The notes: generated from the sequence alone by a model not told the origin. DNA of 64,000 bases from Desulfospira joergensenii DSM 10085 (GCF_000420085.1 NZ_ATUG01000002.1:248001-312000), one strand, 5' to 3'. Positions 42,385 through 50,810 are shown, numbered from the stretch's first letter. Numbers and translations: made by a program.

Positions 42385-43419
42385 TTACAACCCTTGCGGA
42401 TATCTTGGGAATGTTTCTTCAAACCATGTTTTGGCTTCATAGACCTGGGTCATATGTTCCGCCGGAACATCGTATGGAAGATCTCAGCCAGGGGCGAAGG
42501 TATAGCCGTGAGAACCGCCTGCGGCAAGGCTGACAAGAGCATCCTCCCTCGGCGAGATAAGACCCAGACTCAAGGCAAGGGTCAACTTCAGGTTTCCACC
42601 GAATCCCAGTCCGTATTCTCTGGCTTTGTCGCGGATAAAGTTCATGTTCAGCTGTTCATCAATGGCAAAGCCGTGGGTTCCAATCTTGCAGACTTCGTCC
42701 ATGACTTTTGTGCAGTCGCCGCAGATAAAGAATGAAGAAGTAAGGCCGGCATCGTGAATGGCCTTAATGGAAGACTGGCAGTTCGGGGTAACATATTCAC
42801 GGAAAGTTGTATCTCTGATCTGGGATGCAACGGGATCAACCAATGCGACAATCTCACACCCCATTTCAATATAAAACTTTGTTGCTGCTTCGCAAACCAT
42901 ACCGGCATACTCCAGAACCGCATGGGCGAAATCCTTTTTTTTGTAAACATCAGTAAATATACGGACTCCGGCCAGATGGGACGCAAGAGTCAAGGGTCCG
43001 CAGACAAGACCCATCATGACGCAGTCGAGCTCATCCAACTGCGGTTTTGCGATTTTTGCCGCCTCAAACAACACGGGCCAGCGGCCGTCCTCTTTGGTCG
43101 GAATCCTCATCCCTGCATCTTCCGGTGTTTTCTCCGAGCACGGATGAGTAGAGACAGAAGGAACATTATCTTCCCACCATTTCAAATGGCTTCCTACGGA
43201 ATTCGCCTCCACGGACAGGTCAAAAAGCAACGGAATCCCATCTGCTTTGTACTGCTTTGCGGTCTCTACAATTCCTTTGGCGATCAATTCAGGGCTTTTA
43301 AGGTAATCATCTGCCTTTTCATTGATCAGAAATGCGCAATGAACGCCTGCATACGGGACCCAGGGAGCAGATTCAGTTCGCTTGCCTCTGTAGGCATCAA
43401 TCAACAGCTGTTTGGACAT
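42385..43419 (-). CDS. Selenoprotein: UroD/MtaA-family methyltransferase with Sec at a zinc-ligand position
   Basis: Proposed 344-residue protein with TGA at 42484-42486 read as Sec 312. The C-terminus reads GYTFAPG-Sec-DLPYDVPAEHM and continues 32 residues past the TGA to TAA. The homologue at 29366-30376 has DFLCPGCGIAPGSPLEN there, so TGA replaces the zinc-ligand Cys of MtaA-type enzymes. The other ligand block reads SFFICGDC where the homologue has VLHICGNT: the His is lost and the Cys kept. A perfect 7-bp hairpin with a GGC loop lies 14-30 nt after the TGA. ATG 43419 has AGGAGG 8 nt upstream. It is the first gene of the operon behind a sigma-54-like promoter. Its methyl donor and acceptor are unknown. 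Confidence 0.88.
42454..42470 (-). promoter_or_regulatory. Candidate bSECIS hairpin for Sec 312 of the methyltransferase
   Basis: ATGTTCC-GGC-GGAACAT is a perfect 7-bp stem with a three-base G-containing loop, 14-30 nt after the UGA, the usual position for a bacterial SECIS. Confidence 0.7.
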
Positions 43420-43565
43420 AGGTGTTGCCTCCTCCATCTTTGTGTTGTGGGAAAAAAATATTAAGGGCCAATATATATTTTCCTTGTGGGGAAAATCCCA
43501 AATAAATTAAATCTCTTATATCCGATTAAGAGCGTTAATTAATGTCTTTAGCCAATAGGAATGAT

Positions 43566-43581
43566 TTCAATTATCGTGCCA
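43566..43581 (-). promoter_or_regulatory. Sigma-54-like promoter of the selenoprotein operon
   Basis: On the minus strand the sequence is TGGCAC-GATAA-TTGAA. The -24 box is a full match to TGGCAC and the -12 box differs from TTGCA only by C to A. Expected start of transcription is about 43554, 135 nt before the first ATG. The gene for a sigma-54 activator lies directly upstream. Confidence 0.6.
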
Positions 43582-43655
43582 CGAGAGGAATCGGCCCCAA
43601 AGCCACAAGGGTAGAGGGTGGATATGGTTCGTCTTTATTGCGGAGGAGGGTTGGA

Positions 43656-43678
43656 TTTGGGGTCAAAGAGCCCCCAGG
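43656..43678. promoter_or_regulatory. 23-nt upstream element, copy 1 (candidate enhancer site)
   Basis: TTTGGGGTC-N5-GCCCC-N-AGG. It contains the interrupted inverted repeat GGGG/CCCC and matches copy 2 at 43748 in every position except the central five and one other. Its centre is about 113 nt upstream of the predicted start, as for activator sites of sigma-54 promoters. A TTTGGGG half-site in inverse orientation is at 43593-43601. Confidence 0.6.
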
Positions 43679-43747
43679 ATTCATGAATGGACGTGCAAGG
43701 CTTTAATTTAACATGGAATTTCAGTGTGCGGGGTCAATCGTAAACAG

Positions 43748-43770
43748 TTTGGGGTCTTTTGGCCCCGAGG
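43748..43770. promoter_or_regulatory. 23-nt upstream element, copy 2 (candidate enhancer site)
   Basis: Same TTTGGGGTC-N5-GCCCC-N-AGG element, 92 bp from copy 1 and centred about 205 nt upstream of the predicted start. Another GGGGTCAA half-site lies between them at 43730-43737. Confidence 0.6.
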
Positions 43771-43837
43771 CAATTTTATTGTCAACCGGATTCTTCCAAG
43801 CGCCCTTTGCTCGGATATGGAAGATGTCGGACATGCA

Positions 43838-46114
43838 TTAGTTGATTCCGTGCAGTTTTAATTTTTTAAAAAGCGTTTTACGGTTAATTTTCAGCATGGA
43901 AGCCGTTTTTGTCCGGTTCCACTGGTTTCGCTCAAGGGTTGCCACGAGTATCTCTTTCTCATACCTTTCCATAAACTGCCTGAGACCGTCTGCGTTGACA
44001 TCGTCTCCATTTGGGGATGGAATAGACATTTCTTTTGATTTTTCAACCGCGCCATGACCGAAATCGAGACGGCGAAGTGTAATATACCGGTGAAACACGT
44101 TTTGCAGTTCCCTGACATTGCCCGGCCAGTCATATTCCGCAAGGGAGTCCAGAACACGGCTTGTGAATAAATGGGCTTTTTTCCCCCCTTGTCCTGTTTG
44201 ATGGAGAAAGTGCTGGATCAGCAGCGGAATGTCTTCTTTCCGTTTTCTCAAAGGCGGCAGATCAATGGGGATGATGTGTATCCGGTAAAAAAAATCCTTG
44301 CGCATCTTGCCGTCGTTGACATACTGAAAAAGATCACGGTTTGTGGCCGCAATGATTCTTATGTCCGGTTTTATCACCTCCATACCGCCGACAGGTGTAA
44401 ATCCGTTGCCTTCAATAGCTCTTAAAAGCTTGACCTGCATTTGCAGAGCTATTTCTCCAACTTCATCCAAAAACAGGGAACCGCCGTCAGCCTGTTCCAT
44501 ATATCCGGTTTTGTTGGTATATGCCCCTGTGAACGCACCTTTTTTATGGCCGAAAAATTCACTCTCAAGCAGATGCTCCGGAACCGCACTGCAATTGACG
44601 GAGATAAAGGGCCGGCCCCTTCTGTCACTAATGTCATGAATCGCTCGAGAGACAAGTTCCTTACCGGTTCCGGACTCTCCATAGACAATCACGTTGGTAT
44701 CGGAAGCACCCGCCTCGATAATATGGTTATAGACTTCCTGCATCGCCGTGCTTTTGCCCACTATCTGGCCGAGTCCATAGCGTTTCTGCATACCGGATTT
44801 CAGCAGGAGATTTTCCTTGCGCAGGCTTTCCTCCTGCTTTCGCAATCGTGCTTGGGCCTGTTTTGACTGGGTGATGTCAAAAAAAGAAGCAATGCATCTT
44901 TTTTTATCAGGAAGGACTCCCAGCTTGATGACAATATCTTTTTCAACCCCATCCCGTGTAACAAACGAGCATTCATATTCATAAGGCTCATTCTCAGACC
45001 GACGGGAGCATATCTGTAAAAAAATCTTCAGATCCTCTGCTTTTTTGCAATCAATGAGATGGGAAAATTTAATCTTATTTTCTATTTCCTGCCGTGAAAA
45101 TCCGGAAAATTGATTAAATTTGAGATTTGCCATGGAAACGGTCAGATCCCCCTCAATAATTAAAGAAGGGGCACCTGCATGCTCAAACACACTGCGATAT
45201 TTCAATTCATTTTCCCGCAGCTTGTCTTCAACCTGTTTCCGGCGGATAATGTTCCACATCCCGTCCATCAGCAGGATCACCTGCCTTACATCGGATCGGT
45301 CATAAGGTTCCTTTTTATTTCCGACTCCGGCTATGCTTACAACCCGGTCCTGGTCAAAGGTGGGAACATTCATGTGTCTGTAAATTTTGGCGTGGCCCTC
45401 TGGCTGCCCCCTCTTATGCGGGTTGTCAGCCAAATAATCGTTGGTAATAATCGGTTTGCGCTGCCTTAAAGCTTCACCCCACAATCCCATATGATCAATG
45501 TGAAAGTTTTTTTGTTTGTGCTTTAGTTCGCATTGCAGGATGGCTGCTGTAGACCAGGAGTACATCTTGACGGTCTTTTGATCCTCATGGACAAATGCAA
45601 AATACCCCACCCTGCTTTCGGTCAGCTCAATCGCCTTTTCAAGTGCATAGCCGATAATTTCGTTCAGGGGAACCCCGGTCATCTGATTTAATTCCCAAAG
45701 GGTACTCAGGCGGGACTCGTTGAGATGCAGGGTCCTTAACGCCTGGCGTTTGAGGGTAGTATCATATATGGTTCCCATGAAAAAATAGTTTCCCAGACGA
45801 TCGATGACCGGCTGACCGCTTTCGTGAACCCAGCATGTTTTCCCATCGGCATGGATGATGCGGTATTCCACGTCATAATTTTTAAATTGGGTCGCCCTGC
45901 GCAAAATGCTGTTCGTCCTGATGTCCCGGTCATCGGGATGGATGATGCGGGTATAATCCCGAGGGATACGGCCGGAGAAATGAGAGGGATCATGACCTGT
46001 TATGGAACTGATAACATCATTGAGGAATTCAACTTCCCATTCAGGGTTTTTAGTGCAGCGGTAGATTGCCACAGGGAGTTTCTGGGCAAAAGATAAAACA
46101 TCATCATCATTCAT
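43838..46114 (-). CDS. Sigma-54-dependent activator with PAS, GAF and PAS sensory domains
   Basis: A 758-residue enhancer-binding protein. PAS near 10-130 (YRIIHADGKTCWVHESGQP), a GAF-like domain near 150-320, a second PAS near 325-440, then the AAA+ core with GESGTGKE (Walker A), the sigma-54 loop GAFTGA, DGGSLFLDEVGE (Walker B) and a C-terminal Fis-type HTH (NRTKTASMLKINRKTLFKKLKLHGI). No receiver domain: it probably senses a ligand or redox state directly. ATG 46114 has GGAGA 6 nt upstream; a longer frame would start at a TTG without a ribosome-binding site. Directly downstream lie two 23-nt elements and a sigma-54-like promoter, making it the likely activator of the selenoprotein operon. 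Confidence 0.9.
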   Translation of the reverse strand: MNDDDVLSFAQKLPVAIYRCTKNPEWEVEFLNDVISSITGHDPSHFSGRIPRDYTRIIHPDDRDIRTNSILRRATQFKNYDVEYRIIHADGKTCWVHESGQPVIDRLGNYFFMGTIYDTTLKRQALRTLHLNESRLSTLWELNQMTGVPLNEIIGYALEKAIELTESRVGYFAFVHEDQKTVKMYSWSTAAILQCELKHKQKNFHIDHMGLWGEALRQRKPIITNDYLADNPHKRGQPEGHAKIYRHMNVPTFDQDRVVSIAGVGNKKEPYDRSDVRQVILLMDGMWNIIRRKQVEDKLRENELKYRSVFEHAGAPSLIIEGDLTVSMANLKFNQFSGFSRQEIENKIKFSHLIDCKKAEDLKIFLQICSRRSENEPYEYECSFVTRDGVEKDIVIKLGVLPDKKRCIASFFDITQSKQAQARLRKQEESLRKENLLLKSGMQKRYGLGQIVGKSTAMQEVYNHIIEAGASDTNVIVYGESGTGKELVSRAIHDISDRRGRPFISVNCSAVPEHLLESEFFGHKKGAFTGAYTNKTGYMEQADGGSLFLDEVGEIALQMQVKLLRAIEGNGFTPVGGMEVIKPDIRIIAATNRDLFQYVNDGKMRKDFFYRIHIIPIDLPPLRKRKEDIPLLIQHFLHQTGQGGKKAHLFTSRVLDSLAEYDWPGNVRELQNVFHRYITLRRLDFGHGAVEKSKEMSIPSPNGDDVNADGLRQFMERYEKEILVATLERNQWNRTKTASMLKINRKTLFKKLKLHGIN

Positions 46115-46431
46115 TTCGTTTCTCCATTCATCAATCGATTTGTTTGATGGGTCTGGCTGAACAACGTCATGAAGCAATTTCAATGGAAATAATCAGATTT
46201 TTTCTCTTGGCCCGGTCCCTCCTTCTGTATGGTTATGATTAAATCACCTGGGTCCGGGCATTCTGAGCACAGGAGAGGAGATGTGTCAAGAAATTTGTCC
46301 CCTCCCGGTCCACCACCAAAGAATTGCCTGCTCCCCTCCTCCTGGGCAGTAGCCGAACCATTTCAATCGTCACTCCGGGTGCCCGGCTTCCGGCCGGAAG
46401 AAGATCCGGATCGCTGGGTGATCCCGGGAGA
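46115..46431. other. Intergenic region with no recognised element
   Basis: About 317 nt between the activator start and the hicB relic. No convincing promoter, hairpin, RNA or toxin (HicA) coding remnant was recognised on either strand. Confidence 0.4.
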
Positions 46432-46824
46432 ATGAGAATTGCCCTGAATCTCTCACAGGCGCACTGGGGGGATGAGCAGGCTGACATTTTTCATGGTGAA
46501 GTCATAAACTTGCGGGATATGATGACATTTGAGAGAAAACGCGGTCAGGAACTTCGGACGGCATTCCGGGAATCGGTGGATGATTACCTGGAATTCTCTA
46601 CGGGGCGAGGCGAAGAACCAAAAAGACCCTATTCATGAGAATTTATGGTCCGGGTGGAACCGGAACTTCACAAGGCCCTGGCCGATAAAGCCGGGAAAAA
46701 GGAAAAATGCCTGAACGCCGGGATGAATGACACGCTTCAAGACGTTGTGAAAGGGGGTATCCAGGCAGATGCCTGGAAGGCCCCGGTCTTTGTTGAGAGC
46801 TGCCTGGGGATACCTGACAACTGA
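46432..46824 (+). pseudogene. hicB: HicB-family antitoxin relic with an internal stop
   Basis: The frame encodes a HicB signature: ADIFHGEVINLRDMMTFERK...LRTAFRESVDDYLEFSTGRGEEP, then a TGA at 46636-46638, then the ribbon-helix-helix-like EFMVRVEPELHKALADKAGKKE. In intact HicB proteins a Gly (GGN codon) stands at the stop position, so a single G-to-T change explains it. The first 15 residues are also degraded and no hicA toxin gene was found. Reading the TGA as Sec is not credible because the position is not Cys in the family. Confidence 0.8.
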
Positions 46825-46836
46825 AAATCATTCCTT

Positions 46837-47502
46837 TCAGATATGGATATCGATGATCCCCAGCTGGATGGCATATTGAATCAGTTGTGAGAGATTGTCC
46901 ATCTTCAGCTTTTCCATGATATTGGAGCGGTGGGACTTTATGGTGCTGGGACTCAGGCAGAGGGCGTCGGCGATCTTCTTGGTGGAGCTGCCCTCCACCA
47001 TCATCTGGAACACCTCCCTTTCCCGGTTGGAAAGGGTGTTATACAGCTCTTCCTCCTGGGATTGTTTGTTCATGACCAGCCAGTCTTCGATCACCCGGGT
47101 GGAAATGGAGGGGCTCAGATAGGTAACTCCCTTGATGGCGCTGGTAACGGCCTTGACAATATCCCTGGATGCAGAGTTCTTTAGCAGGTATCCGGATACG
47201 CCGAGACCCAGGAGCTCCCGGATGTAGCGGCTGTGATCATGCATGGAAAGGATGATGATCTTGCTTTCCGCCCCGGCCTGTTTGATCTGACGGGTGGCTT
47301 CGATCCCGTTGAGTTCGGGCATGGCAATATCCATGATCACGATATCCGGTGTAAGCTCCATGACCTTTTTTACGGCCTCTCTCCCGTCCTTGGCCTCACC
47401 GACCACATGGATGCCTTTCTCTTCCTCCAGAAGCTTCATCAGCCCCTGGCGGACAATGGTATGGTCGTCGGCAATGACGATGCTGATTGATTTATTGCTC
47501 AT
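46837..47502 (-). CDS. NarL/FixJ-family response regulator
   Basis: A 221-residue two-domain regulator. The receiver domain has IVIADDHTIVRQGL, phospho-acceptor Asp in PDIVIMDIAMPELNG and the KNSASRDIVKAV segment; the LuxR-type HTH is LSNREREVFQMMVEGSSTKKIADALCLSPSTIKSHRSNIMEKL. ATG 47502 with AGGAG 6 nt upstream is preferred over an ATG 15 nt earlier. It overlaps the 3' end of the kinase gene by 11 bp, so the two are translationally coupled partners. Its targets are not evident. Confidence 0.92.
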   Translation of the reverse strand: MSNKSISIVIADDHTIVRQGLMKLLEEEKGIHVVGEAKDGREAVKKVMELTPDIVIMDIAMPELNGIEATRQIKQAGAESKIIILSMHDHSRYIRELLGLGVSGYLLKNSASRDIVKAVTSAIKGVTYLSPSISTRVIEDWLVMNKQSQEEELYNTLSNREREVFQMMVEGSSTKKIADALCLSPSTIKSHRSNIMEKLKMDNLSQLIQYAIQLGIIDIHI

Positions 47503-49471
47503 ACATCTCCTGTACATCCATGGGAAGGCACTCGGCGGCCTTTTCCTGGTTTATGGGAATTTCGATTCTGATTCGCGTCCCTTTCCCGGGTGCGGTCCTG
47601 AGGGAAAATTTCCCCCCCAGCAAAGTGGCCCGCTCCCTCATGGACAAGAGCCCCAGGGCGGGCCTTTCCTGATGTTCCAGTTCCAGGTCAAACCCGATCC
47701 CGTCATCGTCGGCAATAAAAATAATCGAGGGGTATCCTTTGATGATGGAGAGTTTAAAGGACCTGGCCCGGGCGTATTTCATGGCATTTGACAGGGCCTC
47801 CTGGGAAAACCGGTACAATACGGTCTCAATGTCTGGATTGATTCTCCCTGAAAATCCGATCATCTTAAAGGTAATTTTCAACCGGCTCTGTTCGGATATT
47901 TCGGAAATATACTGATCCAGGGCCGGCTCCAGTCCAAGATCGCTGAGCAGGGCCGGATGAAGCCGGTGGGAGATGCGGCGCATTTCCAGATAGGTATGGT
48001 TAATCTGTCCCTTGACATGCCGGAGCAGGGATTTTATCTCATCCGCTTCATCGGGAAGCTTGTTTTCAACGGCATCCAGTTTCAGGTTGATTCCGATCAG
48101 GGCGGAGCCGGTCTCATCGTGGAGTTCCCGGGAAATCCTCTTGCACTCCACTTCCTGGGAATGGAAAAGCCGGGCCGTGATTTCCTTTAGTTCCTCCCGG
48201 TGTTTTTCAACGGTCTTGATCAGGTTGATATTGGCAATGGCTCCCCCCACGAAATTGCCCAGGGATCCCAGGAGATGGAAATCCTCAATGGCCAGGGCCT
48301 CTTCATCCCGGATGCGGAAGGCCATGAACCCGGAAGGCTTTTCCTTTTCCGTGATGAGAAAGCAGGTCATGGTAATGGCTTTCCGGGTCTTTGAATTGCA
48401 CAGGGAGACCTTAAAGGAAGGGAAAATCGATTTCGGCGTTAAAAAATTATCCTTTCCCAGGAGAAATTCCATGAGTTCAAGATCATGGAAGGTCAGGTCC
48501 ACCGGACCCTTGTACATCCTGCTGGAAAACCCTTTGTAGGCGTTCAGATCAAAGGTATGCTTTTCATGGTTGATTAGAAAGATGGCTCCGATGGAGAAGT
48601 TCAACAATTTCATGACTTCATTGAGGGCCGTGGAGAGCATGGCCTTGAGATCATTGGTGCTGTTCATGGTCACAGCAATGGTATTTAAGAGCACAAGTTC
48701 CTGGTGATTTTTATACAGGGCCCTGAAGGCATCCATGCGGGCCGTGATGTCCTTTGCTATTCCTTCATATCCCAGGATCTTTCCCTGCCCGTCCCGGATG
48801 GTATTGGCGCTCAGGTTGCAGTGGAGGCGGGAGCCGTCCTTTGTTTTGAATCCGGCCTCAAAATCTTTTACATAACCGTTCAAGATCATCTGCTTCTGGA
48901 AAACCTTCCAGTGAATGGAATCAATAAAGATTTCTTCAATGTTTTCCAGGGCATAGAGTTCTTTCTTTTCTCGGTACCCGAGAAGGTCCACCAGGGCCTG
49001 GTTGAGATCGAGAAACCGCCCCTTTTTTGATATGATGAATATCATATCTTTGGTGCTTTCAAAAAGATGGCGGTACTTGTTTTCCGAATGCCTGAGGTCG
49101 TCCTCGAGAAGTTTGATCTTTGAAATATCTTTAAACACATCCACGGCACCGGTCACCATACCGTCTGTGCCTAAAATTGTTGAAGTGGTGCATTCAACCG
49201 GGTGAAGCTTTCCGTCTTTTCGGGTAATAATCATTTCCCGCCTGCTGCAGGTCTTTTTGGCCATTTCAGGATTGAAATAACAGCATTCGTTACAGCCCGG
49301 GGATTTGAATACCTGGCTGCAGTTCATCTTGCCGGCATCTTTGTTGGTATATCCGGTAATCCGCTGGGCCTGGGCATTGAGAAATTCCACCCGGCCTCCC
49401 TTACCGATGATCATGAAGGCATCGGACAGGTTGTTTAAAATCGCGGAAACGCTTTTATTCTGTAAATCCAC
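47492..49471 (-). CDS. PAS-PAS-GAF sensor histidine kinase of the NarX/DegS type
   Basis: A 659-residue soluble kinase. Two PAS domains (about 5-120 and 130-245), a GAF-like domain (about 255-420), then HisKA_3 with the phosphorylation motif CKRISRELHDETGSALIGIN and a HATPase with ADDDGIGFDLE and GLLSMRERATLLGG. No membrane segment. The first PAS contains CSQVFKSPGCNECCYFN and KKTC, a Cys-rich stretch seen in many anaerobe PAS proteins that could bind an Fe-S cluster or sense redox state. The response regulator gene overlaps its 3' end. Confidence 0.92.
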   Translation of the reverse strand: MDLQNKSVSAILNNLSDAFMIIGKGGRVEFLNAQAQRITGYTNKDAGKMNCSQVFKSPGCNECCYFNPEMAKKTCSRREMIITRKDGKLHPVECTTSTILGTDGMVTGAVDVFKDISKIKLLEDDLRHSENKYRHLFESTKDMIFIISKKGRFLDLNQALVDLLGYREKKELYALENIEEIFIDSIHWKVFQKQMILNGYVKDFEAGFKTKDGSRLHCNLSANTIRDGQGKILGYEGIAKDITARMDAFRALYKNHQELVLLNTIAVTMNSTNDLKAMLSTALNEVMKLLNFSIGAIFLINHEKHTFDLNAYKGFSSRMYKGPVDLTFHDLELMEFLLGKDNFLTPKSIFPSFKVSLCNSKTRKAITMTCFLITEKEKPSGFMAFRIRDEEALAIEDFHLLGSLGNFVGGAIANINLIKTVEKHREELKEITARLFHSQEVECKRISRELHDETGSALIGINLKLDAVENKLPDEADEIKSLLRHVKGQINHTYLEMRRISHRLHPALLSDLGLEPALDQYISEISEQSRLKITFKMIGFSGRINPDIETVLYRFSQEALSNAMKYARARSFKLSIIKGYPSIIFIADDDGIGFDLELEHQERPALGLLSMRERATLLGGKFSLRTAPGKGTRIRIEIPINQEKAAECLPMDVQEMYEQ

Positions 49472-49743
49472 CTTAAATCAAGGTCCTTTTGTTTTTGTCT
49501 GCTCAAACCCGCTTTATCCCAACAACAATCAGCATATTAAAAACAAAAGGTCAAGACAAATCATTGGAAAATGAAGAGAAAACCCCTGGCCTGCCGCTAA
49601 TTTCAGAGGTGTTGACCCCGGGCGAAGGGGCAAAAGGAAAATCATCTTTTTTTTGATCAAATTCGTCTTTGGGACTATTTACCATGACCCGGGGCCAGGG
49701 TTAAAGTTGATGTAAATCTAAAAATAGTATAAAGGCAGGAGGT

Positions 49744-50259
49744 ATGAGCGGCCGCATTCAGATATATACAGGCAACGGCAAGGGGAAAACCACCTCAGCC
49801 CTCGGGCTCATCCCGGGGGCCGTGGGAAAAGGGAAAAAGATCTTTTTCGGTCAGTTTTTAAAATCCGGAAAATACTCTGAAATGGATTCCTTACGGCGGT
49901 TCCCCGACCAGGTCACCGTGGAGTATTACGGACTGGGGAAATTCGTTAAAGGCTGTCCTTCGGATGAGGATAAATCCGCCGGCCGCCGGGGCTATGAAAA
50001 GATACGGGAGATTCTCAGGCAGGGCATCCATGACCTGGTCATCATGGATGAGGGCAATATGGCCGTCAAGTACGGTATAATCTCGGAACAGGCCCTTCTC
50101 GATCTTTTTTCCATTAAGCCGGAGCACGTGGAACTGGTTGTAACGGGAAGGGGCGCGACCCCGGCGGTCATGGACAGGGCAGACCGGGTGCTTGAGATGA
50201 ATGCCCAAAAACATTATTATCAGCAGGGGGTAAAGGCCAGGGTCGGCATTGAAAAATAA
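49744..50259 (+). CDS. cobO: Cob(I)alamin adenosyltransferase, CobA/CobO/BtuR type
   Basis: A 171-residue cytoplasmic enzyme that attaches 5'-deoxyadenosine to cobalt. IQIYTGNGKGKTTSALGL is the P-loop typical of the family, LVIMDEGNMAVKYG the Walker B region, and ELVVTGRGATPAVMDRAD and QGVKARVGIEK the C-terminal signatures. GGCAGGAGG lies just upstream of ATG 49744. The next two genes encode a B12-domain-like protein and MeaB, so the set probably maintains an adenosylcobalamin-dependent mutase encoded elsewhere. The 272 nt upstream hold no cobalamin riboswitch consensus. Confidence 0.93.
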   Translation: MSGRIQIYTGNGKGKTTSALGLIPGAVGKGKKIFFGQFLKSGKYSEMDSLRRFPDQVTVEYYGLGKFVKGCPSDEDKSAGRRGYEKIREILRQGIHDLVIMDEGNMAVKYGIISEQALLDLFSIKPEHVELVVTGRGATPAVMDRADRVLEMNAQKHYYQQGVKARVGIEK

Positions 50260-50270
50260 AGACCCATAAA

Positions 50271-50291
50271 GGGCCGGAATGGAACCGGCCC
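50271..50291. terminator. Hairpin between the adenosyltransferase and B12-domain-like genes
   Basis: GGGCCGG (50271-50277) pairs with CCGGCCC (50285-50291), 11 nt after the stop. No T-run; possible partial terminator within the cluster. Confidence 0.4.
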
Positions 50292-50357
50292 GGACTCCCG
50301 GGAATTTTTAGCCAGATAAAGCCGGCCGGAAAACCGGTCCCGGTTTGAAAGGAAAAT

Positions 50358-50810
50358 ATGATGCTGGACGGGCCTGTCGTTATCGGTTCAGACCTTTATA
50401 CCTCCCTCAGGGAGCGGACCCTGGAGTTTGAGAAAAAAAACGGGCGCCGCCCCAGGGTGCTTCTGACCAATATGGACCGGGGTTCAGACGGGAAGCGGGT
50501 AAAATCTTTTGGTGTGGTCTATGCGGAAGCCGGGTTTGATGTGGATATCTGCCCGGCCTTTAAGACACCTGAAATCGTGGCGAAAATGGCCGTGGAAAAT
50601 GATGTCCATGCAGTGGGGGTTGTCAACGGCGGTTCTGAAAATCGGCTGCCGGAGACCTTGACCGCTATCCTGGCCGGCTACGGTGCCCTGGACATCCAGG
50701 TCATGGCCGTGGAAGCCGGGCCGTCCATAGGTTCGAACATTGCCGCTGAACCCGGGGAAGCCCTGGCTGTCCGATATGCCGAAGATACCCTGGATCGCCT
50801 GGGGGCCTGA
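50358..50810 (+). CDS. B12-binding-domain-like protein lacking the axial-ligand His
   Basis: A 150-residue protein matching the C-terminal cobalamin domain of methylmalonyl-CoA mutase: RPRVLLTNM, YAEAGFDVDICPAFKTPEIVAKMAVENDVHAVGVV, then a Rossmann-like C-terminal half. Mutase domains have DGHDRG at the point where this protein has DRGSDG, so the DxHxxG motif with the cobalt-ligating His is absent. It may bind cobalamin base-on, or act as a scaffold or regulator. The stop overlaps the meaB start by one base (TGATG), pointing to a shared mutase-related function. Confidence 0.82.
   Translation: MMLDGPVVIGSDLYTSLRERTLEFEKKNGRRPRVLLTNMDRGSDGKRVKSFGVVYAEAGFDVDICPAFKTPEIVAKMAVENDVHAVGVVNGGSENRLPETLTAILAGYGALDIQVMAVEAGPSIGSNIAAEPGEALAVRYAEDTLDRLGA

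Noticed and set aside
42484..42486. Simple nonsense mutation in the UroD-like gene
   Set aside because: The frame continues with a conserved family C-terminus, the codon sits on a conserved Cys, a hairpin follows, and two more TGA codons in the same operon also fall on Cys positions.
46636..46638. Possible selenocysteine at the TGA in the hicB-like gene
   Set aside because: The position is Gly in HicB proteins, the N-terminus is also degraded and the toxin gene is missing; a pseudogene explains it better.
49472..49743. Cobalamin riboswitch upstream of the adenosyltransferase gene
   Set aside because: None of the conserved B12-box segments could be found.
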